A program made the position numbers and the translations under genes. From an uncultured Clostridium sp. (lineage in GTDB: Bacteria; Bacillota; Clostridia; TANB77; CAG-508), in NCBI GenBank assembly GCA_905203195.1, contig CAJKVD010000080.1, forward strand, positions 1 to 5,128: a DNA stretch of 5,128 nt, given 5' to 3'. Positions 1-5,128 of the stretch are shown piece after piece. How positions within the stretch are numbered: the stretch's first letter is position 1; the number at the start of each line of letters is the position of its first letter. The notes under the pieces are model-generated. The model had not been told where the DNA came from. It searched no databases and saw nothing but the letters and a program-made list of their open reading frames with translations.

Positions 1-9
1 TGTGTTTTT

Positions 10-26
10 GTATCTCTAGTGGATAC
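10..26 (-). repeat. Small inverted repeat in the leader of the outgoing transcript
   Basis: GTATC and GATAC arms (5 bp) flank a 7-nt loop, about 5 to 20 nt downstream of the predicted start point of the promoter at 38-66. It is too short to identify and might be chance, or the first stem of a leader RNA continuing outside the window. Confidence 0.3.
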
Positions 27-37
27 TTTATGTGTTT

Positions 38-66
38 ATTTTATCGTTTGTTTAAATCTTTGTCAA
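38..66 (-). promoter_or_regulatory. Consensus promoter reading out of the window to the left
   Basis: The minus strand carries TTGACA (66-61), a 17-nt spacer and TAAAAT (43-38). This sits after the strong terminator and should start transcription near position 30, heading to a gene beyond position 1. The short leader visible holds a small GTATC/GATAC dyad (10-26). Between this promoter and the terminator (67-178) I see no gene or convincing structure, only AT-rich DNA. Confidence 0.8.
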
Positions 67-178
67 TGCTTTTTTATAACTTTTTTCTTACGGTTCTTGG
101 TTTTTACAGTTTTTGGTATTTTTGATTTTTATTTTGTGGCTATTTTATTTACATAGCAATATTTTGCAAAACTTCCGC

Positions 179-223
179 AAAAAAATTAGATTTAAGTTAT
201 TTTTTTACTTAAATCTAATTTTT
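179..223 (-). terminator. Intrinsic terminator after the thioesterase gene
   Basis: A perfect 17-bp stem pairs plus-strand 181-197 with 207-223 around a 9-nt T-rich loop. On the minus strand it begins 5 nt after the thioesterase stop and ends in a run of seven U that partly belongs to the stem. The outermost pairs are all A-T, so it could also work in the plus direction. It closes the mnmA-thioesterase unit. Confidence 0.88.
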
Positions 224-228
224 ACTTG

Positions 229-723
229 TTATATATCAGTCACGCCATCATCTATAAGATAACACATCTCCTCATGTGCTGAAATGTTGTCGTTAATTTT
301 ATTGACATCTAATTTTATGTATTTAATTGTTCCATTAGCTAAAATGTTTCCTTGTAAATCTAATATCGAAGATTCAACTGTAAAAAATTTCGAGTTTTCT
401 TTTACTAGTATTCCTTTTCCTATTAAATCTTGCTTATATGGGACTGGTTTTCTGTATTTTGTATCTAATGATATTGTAACTCCAAACTCTTCTTCATTTT
501 GTTTTTTAGCCCAAAGTGCACGTAGTCCCATTTCATCTAGCATTGCTGTTATTAGTCCTCCATGTACTCTTCCTGGATAACTTTGATGTTCTTCTCTATA
601 TTGGAATTTTGTCATTACACTTCCATCTTCCATGTTATAGAATGGTGCTCTTAAGCCATACTTGTTGTCTAATCCACATATTATGCACATTTTACTGTTT
701 TTTTGTTTGCTTATTACTTTCAT
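229..723 (-). CDS. PaaI-type hotdog-fold thioesterase
   Basis: Probable acyl-CoA (or other acyl-thioester) hydrolase of the PaaI/4HBT superfamily, cytosolic and normally oligomeric. At 164 residues it is slightly longer than the usual 130-150. The hotdog signature is clear: VHGGLITAMLDEMG (53-66), with the conserved HGG and the acidic pair Asp63-Glu64 where family members place the catalytic carboxylate. Next come TISLDTKYRKPVP (83-95), the central strands, and a closing strand DLQGNILANGTIKYI (122-136). The N-terminus carries CIICGLDNKYGL (13-24), a CxxCG-N-GL motif found in a subset of these proteins and possibly a metal site. The C-terminal 25 residues are acidic and outside the core. ATG at 723 follows AAGGAG (735-740) by 11 nt. 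It lies 32 nt after mnmA with no terminator between, so co-transcription is likely. The substrate cannot be inferred, so no gene symbol is given. Confidence 0.88.
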   Translation of the reverse strand: MKVISKQKNSKMCIICGLDNKYGLRAPFYNMEDGSVMTKFQYREEHQSYPGRVHGGLITAMLDEMGLRALWAKKQNEEEFGVTISLDTKYRKPVPYKQDLIGKGILVKENSKFFTVESSILDLQGNILANGTIKYIKLDVNKINDNISAHEEMCYLIDDGVTDI

Positions 724-755
724 TTTTTATTTTTCTCCTTTTTGGAATTTTAAAA

Positions 756-1814
756 TTATTTTTCTATTTTTCCTCCGCCAATAACAATATCATCAATATA
801 GAATACTGCTGATTGTCCAGGTGTAATTGCTCTTTGTAGTTCATCAAATACTACTTTTATTGTGTCATCTGATTCTTGATTTATTTTAGCTTTTGCCATT
901 TTTGATGAGTATCTTGTTTTTACATCTACTTCGATTGGTTGTTCTATTTTATCAAATAATAATAAATTTATATCTTTTACTAAAATTTCTTTTTTGTATA
1001 GTTCGCTTTCTTTTCCTACTATTACTTGATTTTTTAATGGATTGAATCCTATTACAAATAATGGAACTTTGTATGATATGCCTAAGCCTTTTCTTTGGCC
1101 TATTGTATATTTATATAATCCTGTATGTTTGCCTAATATTTCTCCTTTTGTGTTTACTATGTTTCCTGTTTTGGGTTTTAAGTCTGAATTATTTTCTAAG
1201 AACTTTTTATAGTTTCCATCTGGCACAAAACATATGTCTTCACTGTCTGGTTTATTTGCCACTTTTAAATTGTTTTTTCTTGCTATTTCTCTTATTTGCT
1301 CTTTGTCTTCAAAGTCTGCAAGTGGGAATAATACATGTTCTATTAATTCTTTTGGAATATTCCATAATACATAGCTTTGGTCTTTTTTTCCGGCTTTTGA
1401 TTTTTTTAGTACCCATCTTCCATATTTTTCGCTATATTCTGTTTTGGCATAGTGCCCTGTTGCTATATAGTTACAGTCCAATTCTTTTGCTTTTTCCCAC
1501 ATGTATCCAAATTTCATATACTTATTGCATTCTATACATGGATTTGGTGTTTTGCAATTTGCATAACATTCTATAAAATCTTGTATAACATGTTTTCTAA
1601 ATTGTTCTTTGCAATCATATGTAAAATGTGGTATTCCTATTGATTTGCATACATTTTTTGCGTCTATATATGTGTTTATATTGCAACAACTACTTCCTGC
1701 AAATAGTTCTAATGTCATTCCTATTGGCTCATATCCATTTTCTTTTAATAGTAATGCTGATACACTGCTGTCTACTCCTCCACTCATTCCTAATAATACT
1801 TTTTTGTTTTCCAT
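756..1814 (-). CDS. mnmA: MnmA, tRNA-specific 2-thiouridylase (CxxC type)
   Basis: MnmA adenylates C2 of the wobble uridine U34 in tRNA-Lys, -Glu and -Gln and replaces its oxygen with sulfur (s2U34), in the cytosol. The 352 residues (counted from ATG at 1814) show the PP-loop ATPase motif GMSGGVDSS (9-17), TGHY (119-122), the segment TPNPCIECNKYMKF with Cys93 and Cys96, and the second catalytic Cys195 in DSEDICFVPDG. Further motifs are GQRKGLG (239-245), TRYSS near 300 and TPGQ (331-334) in the C-terminal domains. Cys96 and Cys195 correspond to E. coli Cys102 and Cys199; Cys93 is an extra Cys, where E. coli has Asp. This CxxC-plus-Cys form is the type reported to need an Fe-S cluster. A TTG at 1823 would add three residues (MIK); ATG is preferred because family members begin just before the PP-loop strand. 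The thioesterase follows after 32 nt. Confidence 0.96.
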   Translation of the reverse strand: MENKKVLLGMSGGVDSSVSALLLKENGYEPIGMTLELFAGSSCCNINTYIDAKNVCKSIGIPHFTYDCKEQFRKHVIQDFIECYANCKTPNPCIECNKYMKFGYMWEKAKELDCNYIATGHYAKTEYSEKYGRWVLKKSKAGKKDQSYVLWNIPKELIEHVLFPLADFEDKEQIREIARKNNLKVANKPDSEDICFVPDGNYKKFLENNSDLKPKTGNIVNTKGEILGKHTGLYKYTIGQRKGLGISYKVPLFVIGFNPLKNQVIVGKESELYKKEILVKDINLLLFDKIEQPIEVDVKTRYSSKMAKAKINQESDDTIKVVFDELQRAITPGQSAVFYIDDIVIGGGKIEK

Positions 1815-1825
1815 TTTTATCAAAA

Positions 1826-1834
1826 TCCCTTCCT
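1826..1834 (-). promoter_or_regulatory. Ribosome binding site of mnmA
   Basis: The minus strand reads AGGAAGGGA, 11 nt upstream of ATG 1814 and only 2 nt upstream of TTG 1823. The upstream half, AGGA, would still lie 7 nt from the TTG, so the spacing does not fully exclude that start. Start-codon strength favours the ATG. Confidence 0.6.
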
Positions 1835-1859
1835 AGTTTGTTGCTACTTATATAGAATT

Positions 1860-1893
1860 ACCCACTAAATCATTATTTTTAGATTTAGTGGGT
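1860..1893 (-). other. Perfect 12-bp stem-loop between the unknown gene and mnmA
   Basis: Plus-strand arms acccactaaatc (1860-1871) and gatttagtgggt (1882-1893) are perfectly complementary around a 10-nt loop. In the transcribed direction it begins 21 nt after the stop of the unknown gene and ends 45 nt before the mnmA ATG. The 3' side is AATTCTATATAAG, not a U tract, so it is not a standard intrinsic terminator in either direction. It may be a weak terminator, an mRNA-stabilising or processing hairpin, or part of mnmA control. Confidence 0.6.
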
Positions 1894-1904
1894 GAAAAAG
1901 TCAA
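1876..1904 (-). promoter_or_regulatory. Possible weaker promoter for mnmA
   Basis: The minus strand has TTGACT (1904-1899), a 17-nt spacer and TAAAAA (1881-1876). The -35 is good but the -10 matches TATAAT at only four of six positions. The -10 falls in the loop of the stem-loop described here and one arm is the spacer, so transcripts from it would lack the complete hairpin. If it is not real, mnmA is transcribed by read-through from the gene upstream. Confidence 0.35.
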
Positions 1905-1914
1905 CGTCATATGT

Positions 1915-2313
1915 TTACTTTGCTACTAACAATGTTTTTTCATCAAAAAGTGCATAATGTATCATTTTTCTTTCTGATGAAAATACAATTTCAACTATAG
2001 CTTCTTGGTCAGGTTCTAATTTTTCTACTATTTCTTTAAACGTTTCATAGTTTGTTGATAATATAAATTGTGGCTTATATCTTTTTACCAAACCTTTTTC
2101 TTTAATTGCTTTTTCTGCTTTATTCCAGTAATCTTCTCTTGTTGCAAACACTGGTACTCCATCTTCCTCTACATTGATATCATGAAAATAATATGGCGAA
2201 TCCATATCATTTTCATCTTCAAAGTTCGCATCAAGAAAAATCTGTACCCAACATTCAACAAGTTCTCCATCAAAAGCTCTGTACTTTATAGTGTAGCACC
2301 GTAAATCTACCAT
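1915..2313 (-). CDS. Unrecognised acidic protein of 132 residues
   Basis: I do not recognise a family. The gene is credible: ATG at 2313 follows an ideal AAGGAGG site (2324-2330) by 10 nt, and a consensus promoter lies just upstream. The protein is soluble-looking, with no signal peptide or membrane segment, and acidic (about 28 Asp/Glu against 17 Lys/Arg by my count). Features visible: an N-terminal beta-like stretch (about 1-30) with CYTIKYRAF and ECWVQIFLD; a strongly acidic loop FEDENDMDSP (31-40); an amphipathic helix around 63-76 (YWNKAEKAIKEKG); a second helix near 91-100 (TFKEIVEKLE); and alternating hydrophobic strands at the end (EAIVEIVFSS, MIHYALFD). Two Cys (6 and 21) are not in a metal-binding pattern. 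It looks like a small alpha/beta domain. Its place between suf and mnmA suggests, but does not show, a link to sulfur metabolism. Confidence 0.8.
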   Translation of the reverse strand: MVDLRCYTIKYRAFDGELVECWVQIFLDANFEDENDMDSPYYFHDINVEEDGVPVFATREDYWNKAEKAIKEKGLVKRYKPQFILSTNYETFKEIVEKLEPDQEAIVEIVFSSERKMIHYALFDEKTLLVAK

Positions 2314-2348
2314 ATATATGTTGCCTCCTTCTTAAAAAAATTTTAATA

Positions 2349-2375
2349 ATACTATGGTAGTATATCACTATTAGT
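2349..2375. promoter_or_regulatory. Two small dyads at the -10 region; possible operator
   Basis: A perfect inverted repeat, ATACTAtggTAGTAT (plus strand, 2349-2363), overlaps the -10 box and the probable start point. A second, ACTAtTAGT (2367-2375), lies in the spacer. Their centres are 15 nt apart and both share the half-site ACTA/TAGT. Position over the -10 is where a repressor would bind. In such AT-rich DNA a chance origin is possible, and no regulator is encoded in the window that clearly matches. Confidence 0.35.
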
Positions 2376-2387
2376 ATTTTATGTCAA
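2359..2387 (-). promoter_or_regulatory. Consensus sigma-A-type promoter for the unknown gene at 1915-2313
   Basis: On the minus strand, TTGACA (2387-2382) is followed by exactly 17 nt and TATACT (2364-2359), one mismatch from the TATAAT consensus. Transcription should start near 2352, about 40 nt before the ATG at 2313. It begins 22 nt after the sufU stop with no terminator hairpin between, so the unknown gene may be served both by this promoter and by read-through from suf. Confidence 0.85.
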
Positions 2388-2408
2388 ACATTTTAATATT
2401 ATTATCAT

Positions 2409-2870
2409 CTAAATTTTCTTATTACTTTGGCAGCAATCGATATTTCCGCTTCCTGTTTTAACTTCTTTATTTAGCATATCTTCTAATGTGTGCCATGCAA
2501 GTAATGCACATTTTACTCTTGCTGGCATATTAGATACATTTCTAAATGCAATTGCATCTTCTAATTTTTTTAGTTGTTCTTCATCTGTTATTTCTCTTTT
2601 TATCATTTCTTTTGCTTGTTCTATTGTTTTACCTCTTAATGTGTCTATCATTATAGAGGTTGATGCCTGTGATATTGCACATCCATGTCCTAAAAAAGCC
2701 ATATCTTCAATAATATTGTCTTTTACTTTTAATTCTAATGTTATTTCGTCTCCACAGTTTGGATTATGTCCTACCTCACAGTAATTTGCAGCTTCTAATT
2801 TTTTCTTGTTATATGAGTTCATACTGTGTTCCATTATTAAGTCATTATATACTTCTGTTAAATCTTCCAA
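2409..2870 (-). CDS. sufU: SufU, zinc-dependent sulfurtransferase partner of SufS
   Basis: SufU takes persulfide sulfur from SufS and passes it to the SufBCD scaffold; it has an IscU fold with a structural/catalytic zinc. The 153 residues carry the ligand set Cys39 and Asp41 (NPNCGDE), Cys64 (GHGCAISQAS) and Cys121 (ARVKCALLAW), matching Cys41, Asp43, Cys66 and Cys128 of B. subtilis. Arg118 of the ARxKC motif is present. The 57-residue distance from Cys64 to Cys121 shows the SufU-specific insertion absent from IscU, and the IscU LPPVK motif is missing. The start is TTG at 2868-2870: the first in-frame ATG lies inside the conserved LIMEHSMN helix, and AAGGAAGG stands 10 nt upstream of the TTG. 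The tail (about 135-153) adds a vicinal Cys146-Cys147 pair. It follows sufS by 50 nt without a terminator and is the last suf gene here. Confidence 0.93.
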   Translation of the reverse strand: MEDLTEVYNDLIMEHSMNSYNKKKLEAANYCEVGHNPNCGDEITLELKVKDNIIEDMAFLGHGCAISQASTSIMIDTLRGKTIEQAKEMIKREITDEEQLKKLEDAIAFRNVSNMPARVKCALLAWHTLEDMLNKEVKTGSGNIDCCQSNKKI

Positions 2871-2880
2871 TATTCTTCTT

Positions 2881-2888
2881 CCTTCCTT
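2881..2888 (-). promoter_or_regulatory. Ribosome binding site of sufU (supports TTG start)
   Basis: The minus strand reads AAGGAAGG here, followed by 10 nt (AAGAAGAATA) and then the TTG start codon of sufU. The frame is open further upstream but has no better start, and the next ATG is 12 codons into the conserved N-terminal helix. This site therefore decides in favour of TTG. Confidence 0.75.
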
Positions 2889-2920
2889 GTTAGTTGTATA
2901 TTTTTTTAAAAAATAATATC

Positions 2921-4141
2921 TTAAATTTTTATAAATTTTTCAAACATCTTATATGCTTTATTTAAAGCAGAAACTAGCCTGTCTACATCTTCTTTAGTAT
3001 TGTAAAAATAGAAACTTGCTCTACATGTAGAATCAATGCCTAAGAATCTCATTAATGGCTGTGCACAATGGTTTCCAGAACGTACACAAACATTCTCTGA
3101 GTCAAGTATACTTGCTACATCATGTGGGTGTACTACTTTTATGTTAAAAGAGATTACACTTGAATGGTTTTGAGCATTTGGTGTTAAATATAATGTTAAA
3201 TAGTCTAATTTTGAAAGTTCTTGTCTTGCATATGAAATTATTTCATTTTCTTTTTCTTGTATTTTATCATATCCTATTTTTTGAATATAATCAATTGCTG
3301 CTCCTAGTCCTATTACTCCTTCAACATTTTGTGTTCCGGCTTCAAATTTGTTTGGCAATGGTGCAAATGTAGTTTCTTGTTCATAAACGTATTCTATCAT
3401 ATCTCCACCCATTAAAAATGGTGTCATATTGTTTAGTATTTCTCTTTTTCCATATAATACACCTATTCCAAGTGGTGCTAGCATTTTGTGGCCTGAAAAT
3501 ACTAAAAAGTCTGCATCTAAATCTTGTACATCAATTTTCATATGTGGTATGCTTTGTGATGCATCAACAATTACTACCGCTCCTTTTTTATGTGCATATT
3601 TGATTATTTTTTTTACATTATTTATTGTTCCTAATGCATTTGATACATGTGTTATTCCTACTATTTTTGTTTTGTCTGTTATTTTGCTTTCTATTTCTTT
3701 ATCAGATATTTCATAATTTTCGTTTATATACATATAATTTAGTTTGCTTCCTGTTGCTTTTGTTACTTTTTGCCATGGTACTAAATTTGAATGGTGCTCC
3801 ATTATTGAGATTACAACTTCATCATCTTTTTTTAGGTTGTCCATTCCATATGAATATGCTATTAAGTTTAAACTTTCTGTTGCATTTTTAGAAAATATTA
3901 TTTCTTCTCTGTGTTTTGCATTTATAAATTCTGCTATTTTTGTTCTTGTGTTTTCATATTGTTCTGTTGCTTCTATACTTAATGAATATGCTCCTCTATG
4001 TGGATTTGCATTGCTGCTTTCATAATATTTTTCTATTGCTTCTATTACTTCTTTTGGTTTTTGGGTTGTTGCTCCACTGTCTAAATATGCTATATTTCTA
4101 TTTTCTAATAATGGAAAATCTTTTTTTATTTCTTCTATCAT
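2921..4141 (-). CDS. sufS: SufS, group II cysteine desulfurase
   Basis: PLP enzyme that converts L-cysteine to L-alanine and leaves a persulfide on its active-site Cys, supplying sulfur for Fe-S cluster assembly in the cytosol. The 406-residue length is normal for SufS. Visible sites: N-terminal YLDSGATTQKP (19-29); EHHSN with the PLP-stacking His117; THVSNALGT (164-172); VDASQS with PLP-contacting Asp193 and Gln196; the PLP-binding Lys219 in FSGHKM; and the catalytic Cys359 in RSGNHCAQP, followed by Arg374. His340 in HPHD sits 19 residues before the catalytic Cys, the same spacing as B. subtilis His342, which takes over a zinc ligand role when SufU docks. This fits the neighbouring sufU. The ATG at 4141 is preceded by an AAGGGAG ribosome site at about 4147-4153, 18 nt after sufD. 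The group II motif RSGxHCAQP argues against IscS/NifS. Identification is secure. Confidence 0.97.
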   Translation of the reverse strand: MIEEIKKDFPLLENRNIAYLDSGATTQKPKEVIEAIEKYYESSNANPHRGAYSLSIEATEQYENTRTKIAEFINAKHREEIIFSKNATESLNLIAYSYGMDNLKKDDEVVISIMEHHSNLVPWQKVTKATGSKLNYMYINENYEISDKEIESKITDKTKIVGITHVSNALGTINNVKKIIKYAHKKGAVVIVDASQSIPHMKIDVQDLDADFLVFSGHKMLAPLGIGVLYGKREILNNMTPFLMGGDMIEYVYEQETTFAPLPNKFEAGTQNVEGVIGLGAAIDYIQKIGYDKIQEKENEIISYARQELSKLDYLTLYLTPNAQNHSSVISFNIKVVHPHDVASILDSENVCVRSGNHCAQPLMRFLGIDSTCRASFYFYNTKEDVDRLVSALNKAYKMFEKFIKI

Positions 4142-4159
4142 TTAAACTCCCTTTCTTTT

Positions 4160-5128
4160 TTAATCTAGCCTTTTATCAATTTCATTTAAGATTTCACTTT
4201 TTAAATCTTCAGCAGAAATTCTTTCAATAATCTTATTAAACTTAGATTTTACAATCAATTTAACTGCTTCTTTATAGCTAATACCTCTAGTCATAATATA
4301 GAATAATTCTTTTTCATCGACTTTGCCAGATGCTGTTGAATGGTTTCCTTCTACATCTTCCTCTGTGCACAAAAGCATTGGTAGTGCTATTGATTTTGCT
4401 TTATTTGATAAAAGCATGCAATATTCGTTTTCATTTCCTTTGGCTTTTTTTGCACCTTTTTTAAAATCAATTGTTCCCTTAAAATTCTTTTTGGCTTCGT
4501 CTTTTAATGCTCCTTGAACATCTATATCAATATTTGTTTTTTCTCCTTTTAGTTCTGCAATATAATTTAGATCTTTCTTTTGATTATTAATACCTAAATA
4601 AATTGATTTTAAATCATTTTGTGCATTTTCTCCTATTATGTTTGAATAATAATTAGATACACTTGTTTTTGCTCCAATATCTATAATTGTGTAATTTACT
4701 TTTGAGTCTTTTTCTAATTTGTTTTCTATTGCTTCAAAATTGTTAGATTCTTCATTTAGTAAATTTACAATTGTTACATTTAGTTGTGCATTTTCGCTTG
4801 CTATTGTTCTTATTATTCCATTGTGAAAGCATTTTTCTGATGTTTTAGATTTGTATTCAATAATTACATTTGTGTTTCCTTTTGCTATTATTTCTATTTG
4901 GTTTATTAAATTTAAATTGCTATTATCAAAATCATATATTATTTTTATAGTTTCTTTTTTTGTGCTTGTTTCTATTTTTATTTTGCTGTTTGCTGTTTCA
5001 TAATTTAATTGTTCTACTATTTTTCCTATCCCATAAGTTAGTGGTTCATTTGATGTATCGTTTTCAATTTTGGTCTCTGAAATTCCTTTTGTTTGTGATG
5101 CATCTTTTTCTGTATTGCTTGTTTCTCT
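4160..5128 (-). CDS. sufD: SufD, Fe-S cluster assembly scaffold subunit (3' part, start outside window)
   Basis: Cytosolic SufB/SufD-family protein. SufD pairs with SufB and the ATPase SufC to form the SufBCD scaffold on which Fe-S clusters are built. The frame stays open from the window edge to the TAA at 4160, giving 322 visible residues. Upstream of the codon at 4415-4417 there is no in-frame ATG, so the true start lies beyond 5128 and perhaps about 50 residues are missing. The C-terminal core is diagnostic: GALKDEAKKNFKGTIDFKKG, then LPMLLCTEEDVEGNH, then GKVDEKELFY and RGISYKEA. The His in EGNHSTASG aligns with E. coli SufD His360, implicated in cluster formation with SufB. The central part has the repetitive, beta-helix-like pattern of the family. 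SufB is less likely because its corresponding motif differs (E-A-x-x-S-K-I type). Visible residues 1-29 are low-complexity, rich in Ser, Thr, Glu, Lys and Asn. The stop lies 18 nt before sufS, so the two are co-transcribed. Confidence 0.9.
   Translation of the reverse strand, partial: RETSNTEKDASQTKGISETKIENDTSNEPLTYGIGKIVEQLNYETANSKIKIETSTKKETIKIIYDFDNSNLNLINQIEIIAKGNTNVIIEYKSKTSEKCFHNGIIRTIASENAQLNVTIVNLLNEESNNFEAIENKLEKDSKVNYTIIDIGAKTSVSNYYSNIIGENAQNDLKSIYLGINNQKKDLNYIAELKGEKTNIDIDVQGALKDEAKKNFKGTIDFKKGAKKAKGNENEYCMLLSNKAKSIALPMLLCTEEDVEGNHSTASGKVDEKELFYIMTRGISYKEAVKLIVKSKFNKIIERISAEDLKSEILNEIDKRLD

Noticed and set aside
67..178. Possible small gene or RNA between the outgoing promoter and the terminator
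   Set aside because: No start codon with ribosome site and adequate open frame, and no stable stem beyond a 4-bp GCAA/TTGC dyad.
746..757. Palindrome AATTTTAAAATT overlapping the mnmA stop codon
   Set aside because: Only A and T, no loop, expected by chance in this DNA; no regulatory context.
284..812. Two overlapping 98-residue plus-strand frames
   Set aside because: Antisense to the thioesterase gene and the end of mnmA, with no conserved motif.
1061..1576. 171-residue plus-strand open frame, very hydrophobic, resembling a membrane protein
   Set aside because: It lies wholly antisense to mnmA. T-rich antisense of an A-rich gene yields Leu/Phe/Ile codons, giving false membrane proteins. 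No promoter or good ribosome site is seen.
2898..2919. AT-only near-palindrome between sufS and sufU considered as a terminator
   Set aside because: No loop, no G-C pairs, one central mismatch, and sufU follows directly with its own ribosome site. Probably base composition.
3940..4230. Plus-strand open frame with poly-Leu stretches, and similar short plus-strand frames over sufS and sufU
   Set aside because: Antisense shadows of sufS, sufU and the sufD end; composition follows directly from the genes on the other strand.
4160..4417. A separate 85-residue gene starting at ATG 4417
   Set aside because: The frame is open upstream to the window edge and the upstream residues continue the SufD fold, so this is only the C-terminal part of sufD.

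Overview
The window is a very AT-rich stretch (roughly a quarter to 30 % G+C by eye) in which every credible gene lies on the minus strand. Gene content, strong purine-rich Shine-Dalgarno sites, TTG start use, textbook TTGACA/TATAAT-type promoters and TAA/TAG stops point to a low-GC Gram-positive bacterium, most likely a member of the Clostridia. Trp is encoded by TGG where checked, so the standard code fits and a Mycoplasma-like code is not needed. Species cannot be named from the sequence alone.

Reading in the direction of transcription (high to low coordinates): (1) 5128-4160, the 3' part of sufD, whose start lies outside the window; (2) 4141-2921, sufS, cysteine desulfurase; (3) 2870-2409, sufU, zinc-type sulfur acceptor, starting at TTG. 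These three are the tail of an iron-sulfur cluster assembly operon; sufC and sufB are expected just beyond position 5128. (4) 2387-2359, a consensus sigma-A-type promoter with two small dyads at its -10, followed by (5) 2313-1915, an unrecognised acidic 132-residue protein. (6) 1914-1815, an intergenic region with a perfect 12-bp stem-loop and a possible weaker promoter. (7) 1814-756, mnmA, the tRNA U34 2-thiouridylase. (8) 723-229, a PaaI-type hotdog thioesterase, probably co-transcribed with mnmA. (9) 223-179, a strong intrinsic terminator ending that unit. (10) 66-38, another consensus promoter that fires leftwards out of the window.

The common thread is sulfur traffic. SufS removes sulfur from cysteine, SufU receives it, and the SufBCD scaffold builds Fe-S clusters. 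The neighbouring MnmA puts sulfur onto the tRNA wobble uridine and carries the CxxC-plus-Cys set of the variant reported to depend on an Fe-S cluster, so it could depend on the adjacent suf genes for both its sulfur and its cofactor. The thioesterase and the unknown protein have no proven place in this pathway. I see no CRISPR array, insertion sequence, tRNA or rRNA. The most open questions are the unknown gene with its dyad-bearing promoter and the stem-loop ahead of mnmA.
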